Origin: Nemertoderma westbladi
Taxonomy: Eukaryota > Xenacoelomorpha > Nemertodermatida > Nemertodermatidae
NCBI GenBank assembly: GCA_032718475.1
Contig: JAUCBJ010001796.1
Span: forward strand, 1 to 21,706
Direction of reading: 5' to 3'
Length of the DNA: 21,706 bases
The position numbers and the translations under genes were made by a program. Shown here one piece after another: positions 1 through 7,191 of the stretch. Position 1 is the first letter of the stretch. Each line of letters starts with the position of its first letter. Below the pieces are notes generated by a model, which was not told where the DNA came from, made no database searches, and worked only from the letters and a program-made list of their open reading frames with translations.

Positions 1-870
1 GAAGATAAGTCATTACCGCCAAGGACTGAACTTTGGCTGACTAGCCCTAAAGTGAGCTCTGCTCCAAGATATTGGAGTTCTTTCTTCCCAGGCCAGCCTT
101 AATGGGTTCATGGTAGTTGGGGAGCTCTGGCCAACTAGCCCCAGAGCACACTCTTTCCACTGGCTACTTAGTTCGTCCCAGGACCGACTATTTAGTTTTG
201 GGGGCAGAGTAGCAGTTTCCCTATAGGCTTTGACTCATCAGTTACAGCAGTGCTTGTGCACTCTGTCCGTTTGCTATACAGTTCATCCCAGGCTCGCCAG
301 GATCATTGGTATAGTTTTGAGGGCAAAGTAACAGCTAACCATTTGCGTGCAATCGGTCCCACCCCTGTTTGGACGGTAACCTGGTGTTCTGCACTATCAC
401 CAAGTTCCAATAGTGTGAAGCTGCACCAAGTTTATTACAACGTATTTCACAATTTTAGATTTTCCAGACTTTTACCCATAACTTTCATATATATTTTTTC
501 AGCGTATTTTTAGCACAACGAAATGGCTAAAAATACTGTATTTTTCTCTGTATTTTGGAATATTTTTGAGGCTATACTTTGGATCCTAACGGACCCAAAG
601 CACCCCTCACCCGGTTTCTCTTTTTCCTCATCCCAGAGGTTTTTCTATGGTGTTACAGTACACTATTTTTATATGCCAGAAGGGAGCAATATACACCTTG
701 GGAAGAACAGAGATCACTGTGTTTTTGCACTATCTTGAAAGGTTGTGGATGTCTGTAAATAACAAGTCATTGAAGGACTGTGTTCTAGTGGGAAATATTT
801 TTATGACCACCGGAAGCCAAAACAATAAGGGGAGGAAAAGCACTTCTTGGAACCTTTAGAGATTCAAAGC
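1..870. other. Anonymous intergenic DNA with weak, diverged internal repetition
   Basis: No recognisable gene. Three stretches around 75-120, 165-215 and 270-330 resemble each other loosely: each has an 'agttc-tcccagg' core followed by a 'tagtt-tgrgggca' core. This suggests an old, strongly diverged tandem repeat with a step of about 100 bp. The short open frames here (for example 250-513 and 523-738 on the plus strand) have no recognisable motif and composition like the surrounding non-coding DNA. The segment lies downstream of the gypsy-type pol remnant on its coding (minus) strand, so it could include further decayed pol or LTR sequence, but nothing visible shows that. Confidence 0.35.
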
Positions 871-959
871 CGTTTTAGGAGCTTATCGTGCCAAGAGGCA
901 CGAGAAATCCATTACAGGAGTGGAGTAGAGGGGGCATTGAACCTGGGAATTGAGGTTGC

Positions 960-1600
960 GCAAAATTACCATCCAATTTGCGAGCCACGGTAAGTGGGTG
1001 TGCCCAGTCAGTTGGTTCTGTGACTCGTTCAAGTACTTTGCAGGCAACCAACCATAGAGTCACGCTCCCTCTTGACCTCATCCCGCATTACAAATGAGAT
1101 GAGACATGGCCCATTTACATGGAAAGGTATTGACCCAGGCTTCAGCATGCCAGTCATGCAAGCAAGAGGGCCTGAAGAGTCATTAAATACATCACCATAC
1201 TCGAAGGAGCGCAGGGAGGGTATTGTTTGAGACGATTCTGTGGTTGCAGTTGAAAGGGGCGAGGGGAATGGGGTGAGGTGCCAGGGCTGTTTGTAGTGAT
1301 GCTGATGGGTGCAGGAAAATTACCGGGTATGATGCCCAGTGCTTGGGTTGCCCCTAGGGAGAGGATCATTCCTGTGATATTTGATAGGAAAACATCCACT
1401 GTACAGGTCCTATCCTGATAGGAAATCTGGATTTGGAGACAGCCATGGGTGGTAGGTAAGAGGGAGGCCATCTGCTGTGAGAAGTCCAATGTTAGCTGAA
1501 GGAGTGGTTTCACCCTAAGATCCCCTGAGGTTCTAAAACAATTCCTTACTTAGGACCGATGATACAGCTCCTGTGTCAGGTAGCGCCTTGGTTACTGCGC
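960..1600 (-). pseudogene. Degenerate Ty3/gypsy-type pol: aspartic protease and start of reverse transcriptase
   Basis: Read on the minus strand, a retropepsin active site appears as LPDTGAVSSVLS, with DTGA encoded at 1577-1566. A TAG stop follows at 1535-1533. The reading then moves to another frame (1513-1154), which contains a stretch typical of the protease C-terminal half (CTVDVFLSNITGMILSLGATQ). After stops, the same frame resumes at about 1030-970 with VTEPTDWAHPLTVARK, which resembles the conserved opening of gypsy-type reverse transcriptase (V-E-P-T-W-x-x-P-x-V-V-x-K). Similarity is lost near 960, and no YxDD, RNase H or integrase could be found before the window edge. Protease would mature the Gag-Pol polyprotein and RT would copy the element RNA, but with at least one frameshift and several stops this copy is inactive. 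Assignment to Ty3/gypsy is inferred from motif order and wording, without a database search. Confidence 0.68.
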
Positions 1601-1652
1601 CAAGGTGGCCTCCATCCAGGTGCACATGTAGCCCCAAGGTGCCCAATGCGGT

Positions 1653-2314
1653 TTATTTCAGCTTGTTAGAAGATAAATTCATTTTATGTCTCCTGGGCTG
1701 AGTAGGGTCCCTGGTCCAACGAGTGGATGTAGTGTTAGTGGTTTGGCAGACATGAGGGAGGTGTCCAGTTCTGCCGCAGGCGGAGGGGTGGCAGACAGCA
1801 TCACTCATGCCTCCCTGGAGCGTGGTCATGGCCACAGTTTCCACAATGAGGGTGATAGTTCTGATCCGCATTGCGCATTCCTGGTCAGTTTGAGGATGGC
1901 AGTTGCCACCAGATACAGGCAAGGCAGGGTGTTGGTATGGCTTTTCTTCAAGCCTTATACCGGGATACTTTGGTGATTGTACTACCAGAGCCCAGTGCAC
2001 TGTCATTGCGGCCACTGGCCTCAAATGACTGGATGCAATCTGACAGATTGAGGTTGAGGAAGAACCTTCAAGAGGTCTTTCCGGGTTTCATCATTTCGGA
2101 TTCCAATGGGGATCTGGGTTACAAGCTGCTCAACACGGTAGTGCATACAGAGTTGCGCCTCATCAGCCAATTCTTCCACTGCAATCCAGAATGAGTCAAA
2201 TAACTCACGAATGAGACATGCTGGATGCGACGATGGAAGGCTGTACGGCCCCTGTTCCACAGAGGAGGGGTGTTCCACTGGGGTCACATTACCACTGTAG
2301 TCGGGGACTGGCAC
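1653..2314 (-). pseudogene. Degenerate gypsy-type gag: capsid C-terminus and zinc knuckles
   Basis: On the minus strand the frame 2314-2021 contains ELADEAQLC followed by GIRNDETRKDLLKVL. This is the pattern of the capsid C-terminal region in gypsy-type Gag (R-x-L-A-x-x-C ... G-I-R-x-x-x-x-R-x-x-L-L). The reading then shifts frame and continues to 1653. A first zinc-knuckle-like box, CGNCGHDHAPGRHE, is encoded at 1845-1804, and a second, CGRTGHLPHVC, at 1778-1746 in a different frame. At least two frameshifts are therefore needed to read it through. The second knuckle also has irregular cysteine spacing upstream. The order capsid, zinc knuckles, protease, RT along the minus strand fits one element continuing into the pol remnant at 1600-960. 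Gag would package the element RNA. No initiating Met or matrix-like N-terminus was recognised upstream (2320-2740). Confidence 0.65.
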
Positions 2315-2319
2315 AGCAT

Positions 2320-2742
2320 GGTGGTCTCACATCTCAGCAAGGATGCAGAGAAGGCCTTCCTTAGAAGCCACAGCAGCGGCTGCCACCGCTTCACACGCCT
2401 CTGCTACAGTTTCAAATGCTCGTTACTCTGAAGCATTGTGTTGGTAGGCCAGGAACCATGCCAAGGCAGCCATGTCAAAGGGTTGTGTCGGTGAAATGCC
2501 TGCAGCCTGGCCGAGTTGACAGAGTTGCAGCAGAGTCCGGATTCGATGCAGGGTCAGAGTCAACAGTTTCTGAAGTAGGTGCTCATTGGGGTTTATTTCC
2601 GATCGCTTTTGTAGATCCTTTTTTGGGAGGCATGGTTCTGCATTCCCCTAAGCCTAGGCCCAGTTTGTGAGTTTATGTATTCAGCAGTTGGGGATTGGGG
2701 AATATGGTAATTGATTTGATTTCTTGTAGGAAGAGTTTGCAG
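2320..2742. other. No recognisable gene; probable 5' part or leader of the gypsy fossil
   Basis: This stretch lies immediately 5' of the gag remnant on the minus strand. Open frames exist on both strands, but none contains a recognisable Gag, matrix or host domain. It may be the decayed N-terminal gag and leader of the retroelement. That is positional inference only. Confidence 0.3.
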
Positions 2743-2900
2743 TGTTGCACCGGTAATTTGCGGATTACAGAATTGACAATTCTGCAATCTGCAAGTAAAT
2801 CATCTACCAGTACTGGTGCATTGTTGCACCGGTAATTTGCGGATTACAGAATTGACAATTCTGCAATCTGCATGTAAGTCATCTACCAGTCCAGATAGAA
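2743..2900. repeat. Two tandem copies of a 79-bp unit with an internal dyad
   Basis: The sequence starting TGTTGCACCGGTAATTTGCG at 2743 recurs at 2822, so the unit is 79 bp; similarity of the second copy fades near 2895. Differences are few (for example AAGTAAATC versus ATGTAAGTC). Each copy contains a nested inverted repeat: CAGAATT-GAC-AATTCTG inside GCGGATT ... AATCTGC, which could form a stem of about 14-15 bp with a 3-nt loop and one G/T-type mismatch. No coding potential is apparent. Confidence 0.85.
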
Positions 2901-4378
2901 CTACACACTGTATCATGTGAGATGCATTCCGCTTGTGTTTGACTCTCAAAGCATAGAGCAGCACAAATAGCCAAAGGCCACGCAGAATAATAACTATGGA
3001 CTGATACAGCTACAGTTTGATAGTCTATATCCCAGTATTCATAGTGCTGTATATATTTAGATGAACATTATACCAGTAACAGTATTACTACATACAGCAT
3101 GCATAAAGACGTCTTGTACCAGTATCTCAACCTATGTTAAAATGTCCCAGGATCCGTATCTGGTCTTAGATCCTGGAAAGATGAGTCAGTCTATAAAGAT
3201 GATGAATCAATAGTCTTGCACGGGCCAAGCCCGAGTCCAACAGCCAGCTTACGAACAATACCATAAAATCACTATAAGATGGAAGAAATAACTGCAGTGC
3301 GACTGATGCAATATCGACAAAGACACCTACTGTATTTTAAACGCTTGTAGCTAAATAATGAAAGCTAAATAATTCAGACTCATCCACTAAGGGAGGAGGA
3401 TAGGTGAAACTATTTCTGTTTCATAATTGACTCAAAATATAAGTAAGATTTGAAAAATATTGGAGGTTCCATGTCCCAGGCATAATCGTACAATAATGTA
3501 CACGAACGCGTACTCACAAAACAATTCTAAGGGTAGAATCGCATTTGCATGTATGTAAGTAAGTCAGTAACAGTAACAGTAATGTACTGGTACCAGTTAT
3601 ACGCCTGACCTGAAATATAGTATCTTAATTCTGTGACTTACCATGGCCATATGTTACAGCCACGAGAGGGAGAATCATTTCTAGCTTGCTTCTAGAGTTT
3701 CGTGTTTCACATTCACTGATATCTTTTTCGCTATATTTTTTGCCCCAATATTGAAACTCACTTACCCACACTAATAGAAAAGTCAGGCATATTTTTAACA
3801 TCAACAAGCTTTCACATAAATACACTCACAATGCCCTTTACCAATTTATTTTGACATTTTTTGTTTCTTGAATGTAGGTATGGGTGGGGTTGGGTACTCT
3901 GAATCCAAACTGTCCTCCCACTTCTAATGAGATCGAAACATGTAAGACTTGATCAGAGGAACATTGTGGGTGGGTTGTATACGTATGTACCATGAATATT
4001 TAATTAATTAGGAGTAACCTTTACTGGCAAAAACACTGGATTGTAGAAGTATTTTAAAGTAAAGACACTGCTTGTTACTATGGAATGCCAATACAATGTT
4101 ATTTTGAATCAAAACTAATTGATGTTTGTTTCCCAAGGTGAGGGCTAGCCATGTAATTTGTTGTTATCTAATATGAAAGTGACACATCCATTAAACATTG
4201 CATTTGTCAAATACAGCCCTAATTCAATTACTTTGTATCTCATGTATCATCTTAGGTTACCAAATTGTGATGCAGCATCATTGTTTCCAACATGCATTCA
4301 CATTATTAAAAAAACACAAGAGATCCACTAGTGATATTTAAATAGAGGAACTACCACGTAAACAAGTCATTCATGTCC

Positions 4379-4446
4379 ACAGAGGCGCCGCTAGGGTGGG
4401 GCAGGGATGGTCGGACGCCCGTGGGCGCCGCCTCAGAGGGCGCAAA
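4379..4446. other. GC-rich island beginning with a hAT-like terminal motif
   Basis: In otherwise AT-rich DNA there is an abrupt GC-rich stretch that opens with CAGAGGCGCCGCTAGGG. It also contains GGGCGCCGCC and GAGGGCGC. A start of the type CAGNGGCG is common in the terminal inverted repeats of hAT-type DNA transposons, so this could be one end of a decayed non-autonomous element. No matching inverted terminus and no 8-bp target duplication was found, so this is a suggestion only. Confidence 0.2.
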
Positions 4447-4693
4447 ATTTAGAAATATTTAGGAGAGGAAATTTGGATTATTATAAGCAAAAATTTTGAA
4501 ATTTAATCATTAGTACAGTAGTTGTGGCTACATTAAGGCCCACCAACCTAGAAAGACAAGACGTACTGCAGGCAGGCCTATACATTATCTGTTGTTATTG
4601 GTATAAACTGACTCTACAGTATTAAAGGCAACCCCAGTGAGTTAATTGCAGTGAGCAATTTGTATCAGTGTGGCCTTTATAAATAATGTTCTT

Positions 4694-4721
4694 TATCAGT
4701 GGGCCTTAAGGTCCACTGATA
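4694..4721. repeat. Short hairpin, 12-bp arms, TTAA loop
   Basis: TATCAGTGGGCC (4694-4705) and GGTCCACTGATA (4710-4721) are reverse complements except for one position, separated by TTAA. A run of six G and then T/A-rich tracts follow. The orientation and function are unknown; it could be the end of a decayed MITE. Confidence 0.6.
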
Positions 4722-5062
4722 GGGGGGTACTGGCTTTCAAATTTTTTTTTCAAAATTTTTTTATATTTCATCTAGAGCAGTTTTGATCAAGATTCCAAAT
4801 ATGAAAACCGTTTAGCAAGATAATCTGTCTTACGTCTCAGTCTGTCCGTTTTACTGTTGGCCTGCCCGTCAGTATGTCTCCAAAACAATGGAATTCATAC
4901 TATCTGCCTCAAAAATTTCCTATATGGGTTTTCTTGGTCCGTGACTTCATTCCTGATATCAGTATTCAAATTTGGCGTCGTCGTTCCTGTCTGTAAGCCT
5001 GTCAGTCTGTCCGTCAAAATAAAACCGACAGCCAAACTGACAATTTGGAAGTCAACAAATGT

Positions 5063-5245
5063 TAAAACTGACCGTCGAAATGGATTCTGCGACCAGGAAA
5101 CCCATAGAGCTAAACCTTTAGCTCTGCTCTGATGGTCTGATATTTAACGGACAGATTGTTGACAGACGAACACGTCAAACAGACTTACTTGATTTCATTA
5201 AAAGTGAAAACTGACCTCAGAAATGAAATCAGCGACCAGGAAACC
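5063..5245. repeat. Diverged direct repeat, about 143 bp apart
   Basis: AAAACTGACC-nnn-GAAATG ... TGCGACCAGGAAACCC at 5063-5104 recurs as AAAACTGACCTCAGAAATG ... AGCGACCAGGAAACCC at 5206-5245. In one plus-strand frame both read V-K-T-D-x-R-N ... D-Q-E-T, but the frame is closed soon after in the second copy, so coding is not supported. This is probably part of a dispersed repeat. Confidence 0.5.
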
Positions 5246-5668
5246 CGACAAAATGTTTTTGTGCTTTCCTGTTGGTATATATAACAGTCATTCTCACATA
5301 TTAACAGAGTTTTTGCGCAGGAAGGTTCAAACTTTAAAGGCAATTATCTCTGCATGGTATTTTTAAAACACATCCTCCGCCATTTTTAAACCAATACGTA
5401 AGTTTTTGGTATCAAAAGAAAGCTACAAGTACTATCTATATGCGCAACAATAAAATTCGAGCAGTTATTTTAGTTTTGCATTTGTTCATCAAATTTTTTA
5501 CGAAAAAATAAACAGTGTTTTTTTTAAGTATTTTGAAAAATAAGCGCAAAAAACTAAGCTCCGTCTCTGCCTGTCCATGCATAATTTATTTACTGACAAT
5601 ACCAACACACCAACAGTCAATAACAACAGTCAATTGCTGATGACTGAATATATATTTTTAAGGCGGGA

Positions 5669-5713
5669 AGCAGATCTGTAGGTGTTCTGTACAGCTGTAG
5701 CTACTGATCTGCT
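5669..5713. repeat. Imperfect hairpin, 13-bp arms
   Basis: AGCAGATCTGTAG (5669-5681) pairs with CTACTGATCTGCT (5701-5713) with one mismatch across a 19-nt spacer. No associated gene was recognised. Confidence 0.5.
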
Positions 5714-6099
5714 ACCAGTCTCAAATCCTTTAAGTATGTTTACTGTTACGAGCCAAGCCGAAACACAGGCTAACCAACGCAATAACCTATATTTCAATTT
5801 AGGCCTCGCAGTCTCTCCCTTATCGCCACTAAGTAAGCAGTAATGAAAGCAACCCGAAGTGTCTGTATCTACCTAAATTACAACCTGAGTGCAGGCAGCC
5901 AGAAGCACTCGGTCTGTCTGCTAGTTATCAAGGATAGCGCAGTCCATACAATAAATGTTTGTATGGATAATATTTTAATTTATTTAATTCCTAAAATCGT
6001 GGGGTGGGTCTGTGGCGGAAACCAGGATACTCCTGTGTACTAACGGTAATCAGTATTCTTACTGCCTGCTGTATTACTGGCGAATTACTAAAACTGACA

Positions 6100-6240
6100 A
6101 AAATAATTACCGGTATAGTTAAAACCTTAGTTAATTACCGGAAAATAGTTATCGGTTGTCATAAAAGGCGGCCTTTTATGACAACCGATAACTATTTTCC
6201 GGTAATTAACTAAGGTCTTAACTATACCGATAATTATTTT
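6100..6240. repeat. Near-perfect 141-bp palindrome (70-bp arms, 1-nt centre)
   Basis: The left arm 6100-6169 and the right arm 6171-6240 are reverse complements around a single G at 6170. By eye there are only two mismatches: ATTACCGG against ATTATCGG-type, and AAAACC against AAGACC-type. Complementarity stops outside 6100 and 6240. Within each arm TTAATTACCGG-like and ATAGTTATCGGT-like words recur, so the arm itself is internally repetitive. There is no coding content. It could be a fold-back (MITE-like) element without obvious target duplication, an inverted duplication made by replication template switching, or a hairpin RNA precursor if transcribed. Confidence 0.9.
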
Positions 6241-6779
6241 CCAAATGTAAACAAAACTAGTCATATTCTCCGCTATGCAGCGTAATGTCCCTAACTTACC
6301 CAAATGTATGGAGCTACGCTAATTTAATTTATAAAGAATTGCTAATTATCTCATTATTTAATATTCCAGAATTCGTAACCCTAATTCTAGTTACGTTAAT
6401 AGTTTACATAGAGTTCGCCTAATTATACTGTATTAATTTGACCTAATTTATGATTCAATCAAAGTTATCAGCAAGAAACAAAAATAAAACAAGAAATTGT
6501 GCAAGCATCAGTCATCAGTAGCGTTACCAGTATTAGCGGAAAACAATACAGTATTAGCCCCAGACATAGCAACACTTAACACAGGACAGCATTAGCAACA
6601 CAGCATTCTATGATTCATTTTCATTTCATTCCCGGTTTACGCCCCGGTGGCTAAATTCAGTTAATCACAAAATAAAGTGGTCATGCACTGATTAAAATAT
6701 AGGAACAAAATGTGAGAGGGTAGTATATGAATTAACAAACCCGAAACGGCTGAAGGAGACACAGAATCTAAATTGCAGT
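6241..6779. other. AT-rich intergenic DNA, nothing recognised
   Basis: No open frame with a recognisable motif and no clear repeat were seen. It contains several TAATTTA and AATTA-rich words and a short CAGTATTAGC-type redundancy around 6525-6560. Confidence 0.4.
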
Positions 6780-6811
6780 CCCCCCCCCCCCCCCCCCCTC
6801 CCTCCCTCCCT
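6780..6811. repeat. Poly-C run followed by (TCCC)n
   Basis: Nineteen consecutive C at 6780-6798 are followed by about three TCCC units. The minus strand is correspondingly G-rich and could form a G-quadruplex. The length of such a run is often inaccurate in assemblies. Confidence 0.9.
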
Positions 6812-7122
6812 ATGGGATAACCAGAAGCGCTGACTTCCACCAACACAGAAATATCTGTTGCGCCTAACTTGCGTTTCCTGGCCAGCCAAAACTGTCAGAC
6901 ATGCACCTTAGAATTTAATTCTGAGCTTGCATGCAAAAATTTAGGGTCCAATACAAAAGTATAAAAATTTTATAGGCAATTCTCTAAACCTATCTTACTT
7001 ATCAATATTTGTGATTTAATCACAATTTAAAAAATATAATTCATCCAGCGTTGGTCATCAGATTTACAGCCATGTTTCCCCTTTGCAGCACGGGGAGCTC
7101 CTCGATACTGGCAAAGGATGTA
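6812..7122. other. Intergenic stretch downstream of the LINE pieces, nothing recognised
   Basis: No supported gene. On the minus strand this follows the stem-loop at 7138-7123. If that stem-loop is a histone mRNA end, this stretch would be its downstream flank, but no purine-rich downstream element of the CAAAGAAAGA type is evident close by. Confidence 0.35.
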
Positions 7123-7138
7123 GGCCCTTAAAAGGGCC
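7123..7138 (-). promoter_or_regulatory. Candidate histone-type mRNA 3' stem-loop
   Basis: On the minus strand the sequence is GGCCCT-TTTA-AGGGCC, a perfect 6-bp stem with a 4-nt loop preceded by ACCAAAAC. This has the size, a GG start, a CC end, a U-rich tetraloop and the A/C-rich 5' flank of the replication-dependent histone mRNA stem-loop that is bound by SLBP. Against it, the 3' flank is TACATCC instead of the usual ACC/ACA-type, and no histone coding sequence lies upstream: 20 bp upstream is the target-site duplication and tail of LINE B, and beyond that LINE A. It may be a stranded remnant of a histone gene end, or a chance inverted repeat. Confidence 0.4.
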
Positions 7139-7157
7139 GTTTTGGTTTGAGTTCAGT

Positions 7158-7168
7158 TTGATTATGCC
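7158..7168 (-). repeat. Target-site duplication, 3' copy (LINE B)
   Basis: GGCATAATCAA on the minus strand directly follows the TAG trinucleotide tail of LINE B. The same 11 bases occur at 9297-9307, just before the first base of LINE B. The first G may belong to the tail, so the duplication is 10 or 11 bp. Confidence 0.85.
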
Positions 7169-7191
7169 TACTACTACTACTACTACTACTA
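7168..7191 (-). repeat. (TAG)8 microsatellite, 3' tail of LINE B
   Basis: Eight CTA units on the plus strand, read as (TAG)n on the minus strand. It begins about 30 bp after the RT stop codon and ends at the target-site duplication. RTE-like and several other non-LTR elements end in short tandem trinucleotide or tetranucleotide repeats instead of poly(A), so this marks the complete 3' terminus of the element. Confidence 0.85.

Larger units (their letters stand above)
960..2320 (-). mobile_element. Fossil Ty3/gypsy-type LTR retrotransposon fragment
   Basis: This envelope groups the gag and pol remnants described separately. All coding pieces are on the minus strand and in canonical order. No LTR pair, primer-binding site or polypurine tract was identified. 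The 5' LTR would be expected above 2700 and the 3' LTR below position 1. The number of stops and frameshifts over about 1.3 kb indicates an old, immobile copy. Confidence 0.62.
2900..6099. other. AT-rich intergenic DNA with scattered hairpins, no gene recognised
   Basis: About 3.2 kb without a recognisable coding region. Visible local structure includes an 8-bp inverted repeat CCAGGATC/GATCCTGG (3147-3154, 3169-3176), a small GC-rich island at 4379-4446, hairpins at 4694-4721 and 5669-5713, and a diverged direct repeat (5063-5104, 5206-5245), most of which are listed separately. Short open frames such as 3625-3825 (minus), 4857-5132 (plus) and 5843-6043 (plus) show no conserved motif and are probably chance. 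Confidence 0.4.

Noticed and set aside
250-859. Plus-strand open frames of 70-87 codons at the left edge
   Set aside because: Short, overlapping in different frames, and without conserved motifs or coding-like composition.
6661-6889. Minus-strand open frames containing a poly-Gly stretch
   Set aside because: The Gly run is just the translated homopolymer C tract, and two frames carry it equally.
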